DNA of 64,000 bases from Eleginops maclovinus (lineage: Eukaryota; Chordata; Actinopteri; Perciformes; Eleginopidae), in assembly GCF_036324505.1 (NCBI RefSeq), contig NC_086368.1, forward strand, positions 21,248,378-21,312,377, given 5' to 3'. A program made the translations under genes and the position numbers. Below are positions 36,252-47,669 of the stretch, piece by piece; the first letter of the stretch is position 1, and every line of letters starts with the position of its first letter. Below the pieces are notes generated by a model. That model saw only the letters and a program-made list of their open reading frames with translations, was not told the origin of the DNA and made no database searches.

Positions 36252-38635
36252 ATGATGTCCCGGAAGTCATACTCAGTCTCTGGCTCTTCTACTGGCAGCT
36301 TAAGAAGTTCCTTTTCACCAATCAGCTACTCTGTACAAAAATCCAGTTATGCTGTTGGTTCTGGTGCTGGCGCTGGTTTTGGTTCAGGTTTTGGTTCAGG
36401 TGCAGGTGCAGGTGCAGGTTTAGGTAGTTCTGGCATTTATGGCATTAGCTCTAGCCAAGCAGGAGGCAACTACAGCGCTCCACTGATCACTGCTGTCCAG
36501 GTCAACAAGAGCCTGCTGGCCCCTCTGAACCTTAATATTGACCCCACAATCCAAGCTGTCCGCACCCATGAAAAGGAGCAGATCAAGACCCTCAACAACC
36601 GCTTTGCTTCCTTCATCGACAAGGTGGGTTCCTGTGCTCTCTGCTTGTGACTGTCTTCTGTGGAATTTACTGTAGGACTCAGGATCTTACAACCTATGGC
36701 CTGCAATGCTCTCATGTGGCTATATTACATCAAGCAGCTGTGAAAAGAGAAAAGTGACCTAACCACATTTACAAGATCTGGCAAGCTCACCTGTTCTTTT
36801 GTCTCCACAGGTCCGGTTCTTGGAACAGCAGAACAAGATGCTGGAGACCAAATGGAGCCTCCTGCAGGACCAGACCACAGCCAGCTCCAACATCGATAGC
36901 ATGTACGAGGCTTACATTACCAACCTGCGTAGACAGTTCGACGGACTGGGCAATGAGAAGGTCAAGTTGGAGGGAGAGCTGAGGAACATGCAGGGTCTGG
37001 TTGAGGACTTCAAGAATAAGTGAGTGCTTGTATGACATGGTCACTAAATATTACAGACGTTTGATAAAGTATCAGATGTTTTAAAATGGAGTAAATCTAC
37101 TAAACCATCCGACATGTTTCAACAGGTATGAAGATGAAATCAACAAACGTGCAAATGCAGAGAACGAGTTTGTGGTCTTGAAGAAGGTGCATATACGTCA
37201 AAGATACATCCATTCTTCTGAAAACCTGGGGTTAACAACAAAGCAGCAAGTTATAACACTTCTTGTTTCTACACTATTCTCTTTTTAGGATGTTGATGGT
37301 GCCTACATGAACAAGGTGGAGCTGGAAGTCAAGGCTGATGCTCTTCAGGACGAGATCAACTTCCTCAGTGCCGTCTATGAGGCTGTATGTATCTGTTACA
37401 TCGCTTCACAATACTATAATTTCTTTATGAGTTAGATCTGATGAAAATCCATTACATTTTTATAAAAAATGATTATAATGGTGCATCAACCAATGGTTCT
37501 GTAGGAGCTTCGTGAGCTGCAGAGCCAGATCAAGGACACCTCCGTCATCGTGGAGATGGACAACAGCCGTAAACTGGATATGGACTCCATTGTGGCTGAA
37601 GTGCGTGCTCAGTATGAGGACATTGCCAACCGCGGCAAGGCTGAAGCAGAGGGTTGGTACAAACAGAAGGTGAGTGAAAAAGAAGGTTAAAGTTCATCTT
37701 GTGTCTACAATTACTTTCAACACCCCTTCATTACTTTGGATCCCTTTCTTGACACACCTTCTTCTATTATTTTGATAACAGTATGAGGAGATGCAGACCT
37801 CTGCCGGACAGTATGGTGACGACCTGCGCTCAACAAAGGCTGAGATTTCTGAGCTGAACCGCATGATCGCCCGTCTTCAGAATGAGATTGAGGCTGTCAA
37901 GGGACAGGTATATTTCAACATTGTCTTATTGATGAAGCATTAATAATAACACTTTGATATGCACCATATTCATTTAAGAAGGACTTGCAGATACTAAATA
38001 ATCAGTGACATTCTTTTCCACAGAGGGCCAGTCTTGAGTCTCAGATCTTAGAGGCTGAGGAGCGTGGTGAGCTGGCAGTGAAAGATGCCAAACTCCGCAT
38101 CAGAGACCTGGAGAATGCTCTGCAGAGAGCCAAGCAGGACATGGCCCGCCAGGTGCGTGAATACCAGGAGCTGATGAACGTCAAGCTGGCCCTGGACATC
38201 GAAATAGCCACCTACAGGAAACTGCTCGAAGGAGAGGAGGACAGGTGGGATATATTTTAATACTTAATGTGATTTTATAGCTTCACTATAAGCTCTAACT
38301 TTGAATGAAGGACTAACTCTGCATTATTCCAACATTAGACTGACCAGCGGAGGAGCAAGTGCAACCATCCATGTGCAGCAGTCCTCTGGTGGTGGTAAGT
38401 TTCATATTTTATATGTTATGATAATAAGGGGTACCTAAACCAACAGTTCACACTGTTATATTGATTTAAAAAATGATAACACATACATGTTTTTTTTTCT
38501 ACTCCAGGATTGTCCAGTGCCAACTCAGGTTACGGTGGCGGCTACGGTGGTGGCTTCAGCAGCAGCAGTGGTTATGGCAGTGGCTCGATTAAAAAGTCCT
38601 CAGTCGCTACAACCAATTCCACGAGACTTATTTAA
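36252..38635 (+). CDS. Type II keratin, intact, nine exons (477 aa)
   Basis: Exons: 36252-36623, 36811-37019, 37126-37186, 37289-37384, 37505-37669, 37782-37907, 38024-38244, 38339-38394, 38508-38635; sum 1434 bp including stop. Head: [13 protein letters not shown], then Gly/Ala/Ser-rich sequence and [20 protein letters not shown]. Rod: [18 protein letters not shown] to [13 protein letters not shown], complete. Tail: short Gly/Tyr/Ser-rich segment ending NSTRLI, without the SRRY end of the gene at 27441. Oddities are DNSRKLD in place of the usual DNSRNLD and LENALQ in place of LEDALQ or LEEALQ. Start chosen as the first of two adjacent ATGs after gcaaac. Function: type II partner chain in epithelial keratin filaments. 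The 187-bp first intron and the whole flanking unit are duplicated at 42754. Confidence 0.95.
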
Positions 38636-38853
38636 AAAAGAAGAGCTGTTTGCAAACATCAGAAACTAATTAATTTGATCAAATTCTTTAGCTATTTATG
38701 GTGCGATACAATGTTGTTTGGCATGTTCAACAGAACAGATGAATCTTTTGTCTCACACGGGTACCTACTTTGTTGAAACTATACTTATTTAGTAAAAGCC
38801 TCCCTTCCAACTTGACTGGTGAATGTTTGTACAAATGACATCAAATTTATCGG

Positions 38854-38859
38854 AATAAA
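38854..38859 (+). terminator. Polyadenylation signal of type II keratin gene 3
   Basis: AATAAA about 220 bp after the stop, followed by a T/G-rich stretch (tgttaacatc, cccttgtctc). A second AATAAA occurs at about 38910. The same arrangement exists in the tandem copy. Confidence 0.7.
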
Positions 38860-39125
38860 AGACATCTGTTAACATCAATATCTGCCCTTGTCTCATTTTT
38901 GGTGTGAAGAATAAATGTTTGAATTTTTATGTGTTTCTGTTGTTGCTGTCAAAGATAGCTTTAACACTAAACAGAATGGAAATCTCACTGCGCCTGCTAA
39001 AATCTCTGGTAGTTGAAGTGCATCAGATGCTTTGTCTTATAAAAATAACATGAACAGTAAGGACATTTGTGTTGGTAGATTCTTTTTAGGTTTAATGATG
39101 CTTCTTGGCAATAAATCTTAAACTT

Positions 39126-40110
39126 TTGGAAAGCCGGTTTATTTCCCTTTTAAATGGTGCCACATTTGTAAGGAACATGCATTTGTGAGGTGAGCAGCTG
39201 AGCTGAGTATGTGGGATGCACCCATGCAGGATCTTCTCTACCAATGCCTAACAGCTTTTTTTTGCTGTTGCTATTGACTCCTGTTTTGAGCTTCTGGTAC
39301 CCCAAGGTGAGCATAGGCCCTTCTAGAATGGTCAGTTGGTGTGTGCTCCAAGAACTGGCATGCCATGTTTGACTGATCTGGATAGGGCCCCTGCGATAGG
39401 GCAACTTTAAATGGTGTTCAGCAAAACCAAGCATTGTTTGGAGTGAGCCCTAATACTAGGGTGACCAGATTTGAGGTGGCGAAAAAGAGGACACTTGCGA
39501 TTGTTGGGGGGGAAGTCTAAGTACAGTAGACTTCTGTGCAAAGCGCCATTCAATTTAAGTACACGCTTAATGGTCCCATGAAAAACTGTGGCAACCAGAC
39601 GTTTTCATGAATATATCAAAAACCCCCGGACGCTCCGGACAGGACATAAAAAGAGGACATGTCCGGGCAAAAGAGGACGTCTGGTCACCCTACTAAAACC
39701 ATCTGAAAACTGAAGGCAAAGTTCCATATAACGGGGGATGGCAGAGACAGGCCGCGAAGTGGGCGTCCGAAGGAGACGGTACCCCGTTTCGTCATTCTAT
39801 CAGCACTTGGGAACTGTAGGCAGTCCTCTACAGATTTGCAGTCAAGGTTTGCAGGATATGGATGACGGCTGTCTGGGCAGACAATCGGAACAGACTGCAT
39901 GCAGCCAATCTCTGGTCTCATAGGGCTGCCAGGCGGCCTGCCATGACTGCCGTTAAATTAATAAATTGTTAAATTGCCAATAAAGGCAGAGAAAATGTTG
40001 CACATTTTTCATGGATGCAACCCACATAGTCAGCTCTGCTGTTCATCCCACAAATGCACGTTCCTCACAAATGTAGCACCATTAAAAAAATAAATAAACA
40101 GGCTTTCAAA
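39126..40110. mobile_element. Inverted-repeat element (~985 bp) inserted after gene 3
   Basis: Two ~100-bp arms are reverse complements with moderate divergence: 39126-39232 (aaagccggtttattt ... aatggtgccacatttgta ... gggatgcacccatg) and 40009-40110 (catggatgcaacccaca ... acaaatgtagcaccatt ... aaataaacaggcttt). The copy B flank of the tandem duplication (about 45480-45660) lacks this block: similar sequence before 39040 and after about 40130 is contiguous there. No transposase frame; likely a non-autonomous DNA transposon or foldback element. The target duplication could not be defined. Confidence 0.7.
39459..39690. mobile_element. Nested MITE with TACTA target duplication
   Basis: The element begins GGGTGACCAGAT and ends TCTGGTCACCC, a terminal inverted repeat of 10-12 bp, flanked on both sides by TACTA (39454-39458 and 39691-39695). 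It is 232 bp long and contains repeated agaggaca words near both ends. It lies inside the 39126-40110 inverted-repeat element, so it inserted later. Confidence 0.75.
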
Positions 40111-40269
40111 TTCCCGAACTTCTTGTGCTGTTTATTTATTCATAACATAGTGATTTATTTTCTCCACGAACAACTGAGTTATTTATTGGCATTTATTCTG
40201 TCAAGTGATTTGAGGAGTCGTAAAGACTGGATAAAGCGCTATATAAATACAGTCCACACAGGGTAGATG

Positions 40270-40800
40270 AGAGCAACGCTTCCGGGTACTTTCAATCTAC
40301 GTAAGACCACGCCCCTTTTGGCTGAAAACAGCGCTGTCATTTGAATGGCTGTAAATACAGATTCTAAAGTTTTCAGCTTTCACATCCGAAAATTAATAAT
40401 AACGCACCTTTTCTTAATCTACAAGGAGCCCAGTTATGATGGTCATTTAGGCAAACTATTAGACAATGTTCATTGAGATCGATGACTGGTGTCGATGTAT
40501 GGTTTCATTTAAATCAATAGGGGATGGATGACCGTTGAGTCTGCTGGTGGACGAGTGGCAGGCAACGGGGTTACACTGAAACTGTGATTTCTGAAGTGGA
40601 TCGTTTCTTTTACTGTCCTTTCCTCTGTAGAGTAAGTAAAGAAACTTCAACTCTGGATTTATTTTTGTTGTTGGAGGTGCGATATATGACTCAGCAGCTT
40701 TTAGGCATGAAGAAAGTAACGCTTGCCACTTCACTCTGGTTTTCACCGGAAAGTCGACAGGGCTGTAACTTCGCCCGGAAGTGACGTTAGCACTGCTCTA
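40270..40800. mobile_element. Possible MITE with CTTCCGGG inverted ends
   Basis: Near the left limit 'gagcaacgcttccgggtac' and near the right limit 'cgcccggaagtgacgttagc' are roughly inverted (cttccggg / cccggaag). This block is absent from the corresponding position beside copy B. Ends and target duplication are not clear, so this is tentative. Confidence 0.4.
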
Positions 40801-41250
40801 ATTTATTCCAGACTGCTTTGTGTGCTGAATTTGTCGCCCTTTGAACATCAGATCTGAGGATGCTAACTGGCTGATTTTATGTCTTGCTTGCTTAGTTTTC
40901 TGTTATCAATGGTTAGCGGTTGGTTGGCTGCTGCATTTGCTGGGTAGCTTTTCTGAGCACCCCAGGCAAGAGGGGGAAATTACATTGACTGTATGAATCG
41001 TTTAGATTTACATATTAAACCTTAGTGTACTTAAAACACATACATTTTGAGGATAATTAATGACATTTTATTTTAGAAATATAACAAATATTTGGAAAAG
41101 AAATTCCCTTTGCACCGGGGAGGAACCGGGGGGCAGCGCCCTCCATTGCCCAGCCACCACTGTTGTAAAGTATAACAGTTGAATTGGGTTGCAAAATCGA
41201 AACAAAATTAGCAGTGATAGAATCTGGCTTCTTGACGTTGACTCACTTCA
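40800..41250. other. Spacer, nothing recognised
   Basis: Sequence between the possible MITE and the start of duplicated copy B. It holds no gene. The phrase 'ccggggaggaaccggggggcagcgccctcc' is a local GC-rich patch. Confidence 0.45.
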
Positions 41251-41892
41251 CTTCATTGTTAATGACTAATATGTATATCTCTTTGTGCACAATAGAATGA
41301 GACATATGACTGACTAGTCTTTGGCAGCTAGACCCCATTGTGACTGATACATTTTAAGGGGATGTTGTTACAATAAGTTTGAGCCATGTTGTCACCTAAG
41401 AAAAGTGTTTTTGTCTCATTTTGTCATCTTATGTTTACAATTAAAACCTTCTGATTCTGATACAATGGTTTGTTAACCTTCTGATTTATCTGGAGGCTTA
41501 TAGTTGACATCAAATCAAGGATTTTGATAATAATGTCAACTTCTTTTTCAGTTGCTGCAGGTTGTTTTTGCTAATTTGCAATATTAGGCATCTTATAATT
41601 ATACATATAAATAACTATCAGTGTTTTATTGCACTCCCCAGTGGTTTCATAAAATGGGAATATATTTAATTTCAATAATAGTGATCAGTAATGATCATTT
41701 ATAACAATATAACTTGGCCTAAAGCAAGCACGGTTTGAACCTAAATATCTAGTAAGGATGTCAGGGCCACTTATATTTGGAATGCTCATGAGACCATAAG
41801 GGTACAGGCACTAGTGTTTTGTGTCACTTGTTTTTTGGTTGTAAAGAAGTATGACTGGTTATTTGTTCTTGTTCAACTTGTATATGGATTAC

Positions 41893-42171
41893 AGGGGTGC
41901 CTTAAGCCTTTTAATTGTGATTGGCCTAAGGCACACCCTTGCAATGATCATGCTGTCTAATCAGCATCTTGATATGCCACACCTGTGAGGTGGATGGATT
42001 ATCTTGGCAAAGGAGAAGTGCTCATTAACACAGATTTAAACACATTTGTGAACAATATTTGAGAGAAACGGGCCATTTGTGTTCATAGAAAAAGTCTTAG
42101 ATGTTTGATTTCAGCTCATGAAAAATGGGAGCAAAAACAAAAGTGTTGCTTTTATGTTTTTGTTTAGAGTA
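41893..42171. mobile_element. Dispersed fish repeat inserted in copy B only
   Basis: The block contains 'ggtgccttaagccttttaat', 'ccacacctgtgaggtggatg', 'ggcaaaggagaagtgctc', 'gtgaacaatatttgagagaa' and 'agctcatgaaaaatgggagc', which I recall as a very common short interspersed repeat of fish. The corresponding place in copy A (about 35570-35700) has about 130 bp of unrelated sequence, so it probably inserted in copy B after the duplication. The family name and exact ends are not established here. Confidence 0.65.
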
Positions 42172-42637
42172 TTTTGTACGTTATAATGTCTTCTTTTTGT
42201 TGTTGTTAAGTATATTGAAACTAAACTGACATTGAATTACTTGAATGTGCTAAAGGAGAATTTAATCAACATTTTAAAAATATATACTGTATATATATTC
42301 AGTGTATTTTAAACTCTGAAATATTGTGTACAAACATGGTTTATGTTACAGTGTACTGTAAATCTATTGGAGTGAACTAAATGGGCCATCTGTTTGGTAA
42401 ATGAAATGTATTGATACTGGCTTTGGTTGTAATATTTTAATTCCAAAAGGGGATTCAATAATTGCCATTACTTTACACACCCTGTCTCAGGGCAGTGTTA
42501 CGCCTTACTCTCTAACATTCTTCCCTACCTGTTTTACAGGATTGACGTGTAGACTGAGAGGGAAGGGAGGCTGGACAGCAAAAGTGAGAGTCCAGGTTAA
42601 AGCGGCCGAAAGGATCCTCCCTCTCTCAGAGCATGGA

Positions 42638-42645
42638 CATAAAAG
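42638..42645 (+). promoter_or_regulatory. TATA-like box of the fourth type II keratin copy
   Basis: CATAAAAG followed by ccggc, 116 bp before the ATG at 42754, in a promoter almost identical to that of gene 3. The promoter therefore looks intact even though the coding frame is broken. Confidence 0.7.
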
Positions 42646-42753
42646 CCGGCAGAGCTTACAGTCAGACACTCAGAAGGACTTGGATCTCCCTTTGAAGACT
42701 GCTCATCATCTGTTCTCCTCTTGTCAGAATTACCAACCTCCACCACTGCAAAC

Positions 42754-45136
42754 ATGATGTCCCGGAAGTCATACTCAGTCTCTGGCTCTTCTACTGGCAG
42801 CTTAAGAAGTTCCTTTTCACCAATCAGCTACTCTGTACAAAAATCCAGTTATGCTGTTGGTTCTGGTGCTGGCGCTGGTTTTGGTTCAGGTTTTGGTAGG
42901 TGCAGGTGCAGGTGCAGGTTTAGGTAGTTCTGGCATTTATGGCATTAGCTCTAGCCAAGCAGGAGGCAACTACAGCGCTCCACTGATCACTGCTGTCCAG
43001 GTCAACAAGAGCCTGCTGGCCCCTCTGAACCTTAATATTGACCCCACAATCCAAGCTGTCCGCACCCATGAAAAGGAGCAGATCAAGACCCTCAACAACC
43101 GCTTTGCTTCCTTCATCGACAAGGTGGGTTCCTGTGCTCTCTGCTTGTGACTGTCTTCTGTGGGATTTACTATAGGACTCAGGATCTTACATCCTATGGC
43201 CTGCAATGCTCTCATGTGGCTATATTACATCAAGCAGCTGTGAAAAGAGAAAAGTGACCTAACCACATTTACAAGATCTGGCAAGCTCACCTGTTCTTTT
43301 GTCTCCACAGGTCCGGTTCCTGGAACAGCAGAACAAGATGCTGGAGACCAAATGGAGCCTCCTGCAGGACCAGACCACAGCCAGCTCCAACATCGATAGC
43401 ATGTACGAGGCTTACATTACCAACCTGCGTAGACAGTTCGACGGACTGGGCAATGAGAAAGTCAGGTTGGAGGGAGAGCTGAGGAACATGCAGGGTCTGG
43501 TTGAGGACTTCAAGAATAAGTGAGTGCTTGTATGACTCGGTCACTAAATATTACAGACGTTTGATAAAGTATCAGATGTTTTAAAATGGAGTAAATTTAC
43601 TAAACCATCTGCCATGTTTCAACAGGTATGAAGATGAAATCAACAAACGTGCAAATGCAGAGAACGAGTTTGTGGTCTTGAAGAAGGTGCATATACGTCA
43701 AAGATACATCCATTCTACTGAAATCCTGGGGTTAACAACAAAGCAGCAAGTTATAACACTTCTTGTTTCTACACTATTCTCTTTTTAGGATGTTGATGGT
43801 GCCTACATGAACACAGTGGAGCTGGAAGCCAAGGTTGATGCTCTTCAGGACGAGATCAACTTCCTCAGTGCCGTCTATGAGGCTGTATGTATCTGTTACA
43901 TCGCTTCACAATACTATAATTTCTTTATGAGTTAGATCTGATGAAAATCCATTACATTTATATAAAAAAATGATTATAATGGTGCATCAACCAATGGTTC
44001 TGTAGGAGCTTCGTGAGCTGCAGAGCCAGATCAAGGACACCTCCGTCATCGTGGAGATGGACAACCGCCGTAACCTGGATATGGACTCCATTGTGGCTGA
44101 AGTGCGTGCTCAGTATGAGGACATTGCCAACCGCGGCAAGGCTGAAGCAGAGGGCTGGTACAAACAGAAGGTGAGTGAAAAAGAAGGTTAAAGTTCATCT
44201 TGTGTCTACAATTACTTTCAACACCCCTTCATTACTTTGGATCCCTTTCTTGACACACCTCCTTCTATTTTTTTGATAACAGTATGAGGAGATGCAGACC
44301 TCTGCCGGAGAGTATGGTGACGACCTGCGCTCAACAAAGGCTGAGATTTCTGAACTGAACCGCATGATTGCCCGTCTTCAGAATGAGATTGAGGCTGTCA
44401 AGGGACAGGTATATTTCAACATTGTCTTATTGATGAAGCAATAATAATAACACTTTGATATGCACCATATTCATTTAAGAAGGACTTGCAGATACTAAAT
44501 AATCAGTGACATTCTTTTCCACAGAGGGCCAGTCTTGAGTCTCAGATCTTAGAGGCTGAGGAGCGTGGTGAGCTGGCAGTGAAAGATGCCAAACTCCGCA
44601 TCAGAGACCTGGAGAATGCTCTGCAGAGAGCCAAGCAGGACATGGCCCGCCAGGTGCGTGAATACCAGGAGCTGATGAACGTCAAGCTGGCCCTGGACAT
44701 CGAAATAGCCACCTACAGGAAACTGCTTGAAGGAGAGGAGGACAGGTGGGATATACTTTAATACTTAATGAGATTTTTAGCTTCACTATAAGCTCTAACT
44801 TTGAATGAAGGACTAACTCTGCATTATTCCAACATTAGACTGAGCCAGCGGAGGAGCAAGTGCAACCATCCATGTGCAGCAGTCCTCTGGTGGTGGTAAG
44901 TTTCATATTTTATATGTTATGATAATAAGGGGTACCTAAACCAACAGTTCACACTGCTATATTGATTTAAAAAATGATAACACATACATGTTTTTTTTTC
45001 TACTCCAGGATTGTCCAGTGCCAACTCAGGTTACGGTGGCGGCTACGGTGGTGGCTTCAGCAGCAGCAGTGGTTATGGCAGTGGCTCGATGAAAAAGTCC
45101 TCAGTCGCTACAACCAATTCCACGAGACTTATTTAA
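42754..45136 (+). pseudogene. Type II keratin tandem copy with two frameshifts
   Basis: Near-identical to the gene at 36252. Exons: 42754-43123, 43311-43519, 43626-43686, 43789-43884, 44006-44170, 44283-44408, 44525-44745, 44839-44895, 45009-45136. Exon 1 is 370 bp rather than 372: two bases are missing at about 42897 in the Gly-rich head (ttttggtagg against ttttggttcagg), so the frame reaches a stop at 42925-42927 after 57 aa. Exon 8 is 57 bp rather than 56: an extra G at about 44844 (actgagcc against actgacc) shifts the tail. Rod changes at conserved positions (DNRRNLD for [14 protein letters not shown] for MNKVELE) suggest relaxed constraint. All splice sites, the promoter and the poly(A) signal are kept, so transcription is plausible. 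Assembly error is the alternative for one or both indels. Confidence 0.75.
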
Positions 45137-45341
45137 AAAAGAAGAGCTGTTTGCAAACATCAGAAACTAATTAATTTGATCAAATTCTTTAGCTATTTAT
45201 GGTGCGATACAATGTTGTTTGGCATGTTGAATCTTTTGTCTCACACGGGTACCTACTTTGTTGAAACTATACTTATTTAGTAAAAGCCTCCCTTCCAACT
45301 TGACTGGTGAATGTTTGTACAAATGGCATCAAATTTATCGG

Positions 45342-45347
45342 AATAAA
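45342..45347 (+). terminator. Polyadenylation signal of the fourth keratin copy
   Basis: AATAAA about 206 bp after the ancestral stop position, at the place corresponding to 38854 in the sister copy. Confidence 0.6.
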
Positions 45348-45479
45348 AGACATCTGTTAACATCAATATCTGCCTTTGTCTCATTTTTGGTGTGAAGAAT
45401 AAATGTCTGAATTTTTATTTGTTTCTTTTGCTACTGTCAAAAAATAGCTTTAACACTAAACAGAATGGAAATCTCACTG

Positions 45480-47530
45480 CCTCCGTGCAAAAACACCTTT
45501 CCATCCTTTGAAGTTAAATTGCAACACCTGCTTTGCCTTATATTTATTCAGGAAGATGCCGTAGTGAGCTATTTTCTGCAGGAACCACAGAGTTATTTAA
45601 GGCATTTATTCTGTGAAGTGATTGGAAGAGTTGTAAAGACTGTATAAAGCGCTATGAAAAATGCAGTCGATTTACACTGAAAAACTGAAACATAACACAA
45701 ACATTACACATAATTATATTAGGTTAGTTGAAAGCAATAATATTGAGTTGAACCTAATATTTGTTTGTACGTGGTTTAGTGTTGGTATTGCAAGCGTACT
45801 GCATTGAAAACATGGACATGTAAATCCCTGACTCAGTGGATATTATCATATGTTGATACCATTTTAAATATCAAAACTAAATTTAACAGTGATTGAACCT
45901 TGTTACTTCGGCTGTTGACAATGTGAAATGCCACCTGGTGACAATAAATACAAATCCTAGATTTTTGAACCAGGTCAAGGAAAACTATTTTTTTCATGAT
46001 TTGGTTGGAGTCAAAGAACAGCTATAGGAAGAGGGAGGGATATTCAAAATATTAATCATTTGTAGGCCTACCTGCTTCACAAACAGGGCTAAAACACTGC
46101 AAAGAAAGACATTATTGACACTTCTCTTCCAAACTAGCAGCCCCTTAAAATACTCTTCATCAGGTAGAAGCAATTCTCTCAATGTATGCTCTTGTGCTTG
46201 GACCCCTATTACTTATGTGTATAAGGTAAAAAGAAGTACAGTGTTAATGTTACTGTTTTATTTTCTGCACACACAAGTCTATCCTGTGCAGTAACATTTA
46301 CTGTATTACGCGTATTGGCAGGTTACAAGAAACAACCTTAATTAAGTAGTTCAAAGTTAATCTTCACCTAAGGCTGAGAGCGTTTGGCAGTGATCCGACA
46401 TTTAATTGTTAAATTTGGTCCCGGAGGTATAGTAATTTAAGCATAATATTGTTGCAGGATACATGCCAAATTCAGAAGTTGTAGTCATTCATGTTACAAC
46501 AAAAACAGTTACATCACCATCAGAGCAATTACAGGGATTTATCTGTTTTCTCCCTTACTGAGAAAGGAAATTACTCTTCCTGTTGTTAAAAATCGAGTAA
46601 TAATCCTCACTGACAAACCAGAAGTTACAAAACGTAACCTAATATAACTTGTACAAGACATTTTGACCTGTTTACTGCTTGTACCAATACACAATAAGAG
46701 GTAATAATTAATAAGCATTAGTGGTTTACTGGTCTTGTTGTTCAACTTTTAACCATTTCTCTGCACCAAAATGTGCCCATAAAGAGGAGATTTAATGAAG
46801 AGTGGAAATGAAGTTTCAGCTTGAATAGTTTATAAACTGGTTTATTTTGTTTGATCTTTGGGGAGTTCCTGTAATTCAACCTCCCAATGATACCTGTTTT
46901 CTGTGATTTAGAGGATAATCTAAATGACATAGTGCGAAAGAAAGGAAATGGTCTCTGCAAAAGTAACAACAATGGCCAAATTTCAAAAGCACATTGAATT
47001 TTACGAGCCCTCATAAACAATGCTTCAGTTATAAAAAACATTATAGCTCCTCTATTTATCCTAACCCTTACAAATTCATGCATTTATTGAATATGTTTGC
47101 TGATTAAGCTAAGTGTAATTACTTTGACAGATTTTCTGAAAAACACACCTGTGAACATGTGATTTCCAAAACGGTATAGCAGAGCTATAAAGTTCATTAG
47201 GGAAACTGATCCTCACGTAGAAAATGTCCTTTGTTTTCTTTGCCTTTACTGCAGCCTCAAGAAGCAAAATAATGAGCTATTGATTGAAGGGGGGCTCTTC
47301 AACAGGACTGGAAGAAATCCTCAGGAGTGATTGAAAAGATTGACCTTACCCTAAACTAGAGCCGGACACCACAATCAATAAACATTACACCAAACCCTCA
47401 TACCTTGATCAATACTTCTGAATATTAGCAGCCATGATTGGCAACTACAATGAGCGTTGTGCTGCATTTGGAGTGGGTAAGGGGCAGATCACTTAAGTGT
47501 CTCTGTCAGGTAGTAATGAGGTAGGTTTCA
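45480..47530. other. End of duplicated unit, then gene-free DNA
   Basis: About 45480-45660 still resembles the flank of gene 3 (split there into 38987-39040 and 40130-40255), ending in a shared 'tataaagcgctat' word that resembles the tail of many fish retroposons. Beyond it nothing is recognised. Confidence 0.5.
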
Positions 47531-47534
47531 GTGT

Positions 47535-47661
<127 letters not shown>

Positions 47662-47669
47662 CTAGAAAA

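Larger units (their letters stand above)
41256..42753 (+). repeat. Upstream half of tandem duplication, copy B
   Basis: Matches 34870-36251 in order and orientation (ttgttaatgactaatatg; accccattgtgactgat; gccatgttgtcac; then the near-identical promoter). The start-to-start distance between the two genes is 6502 bp. Confidence 0.85.
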
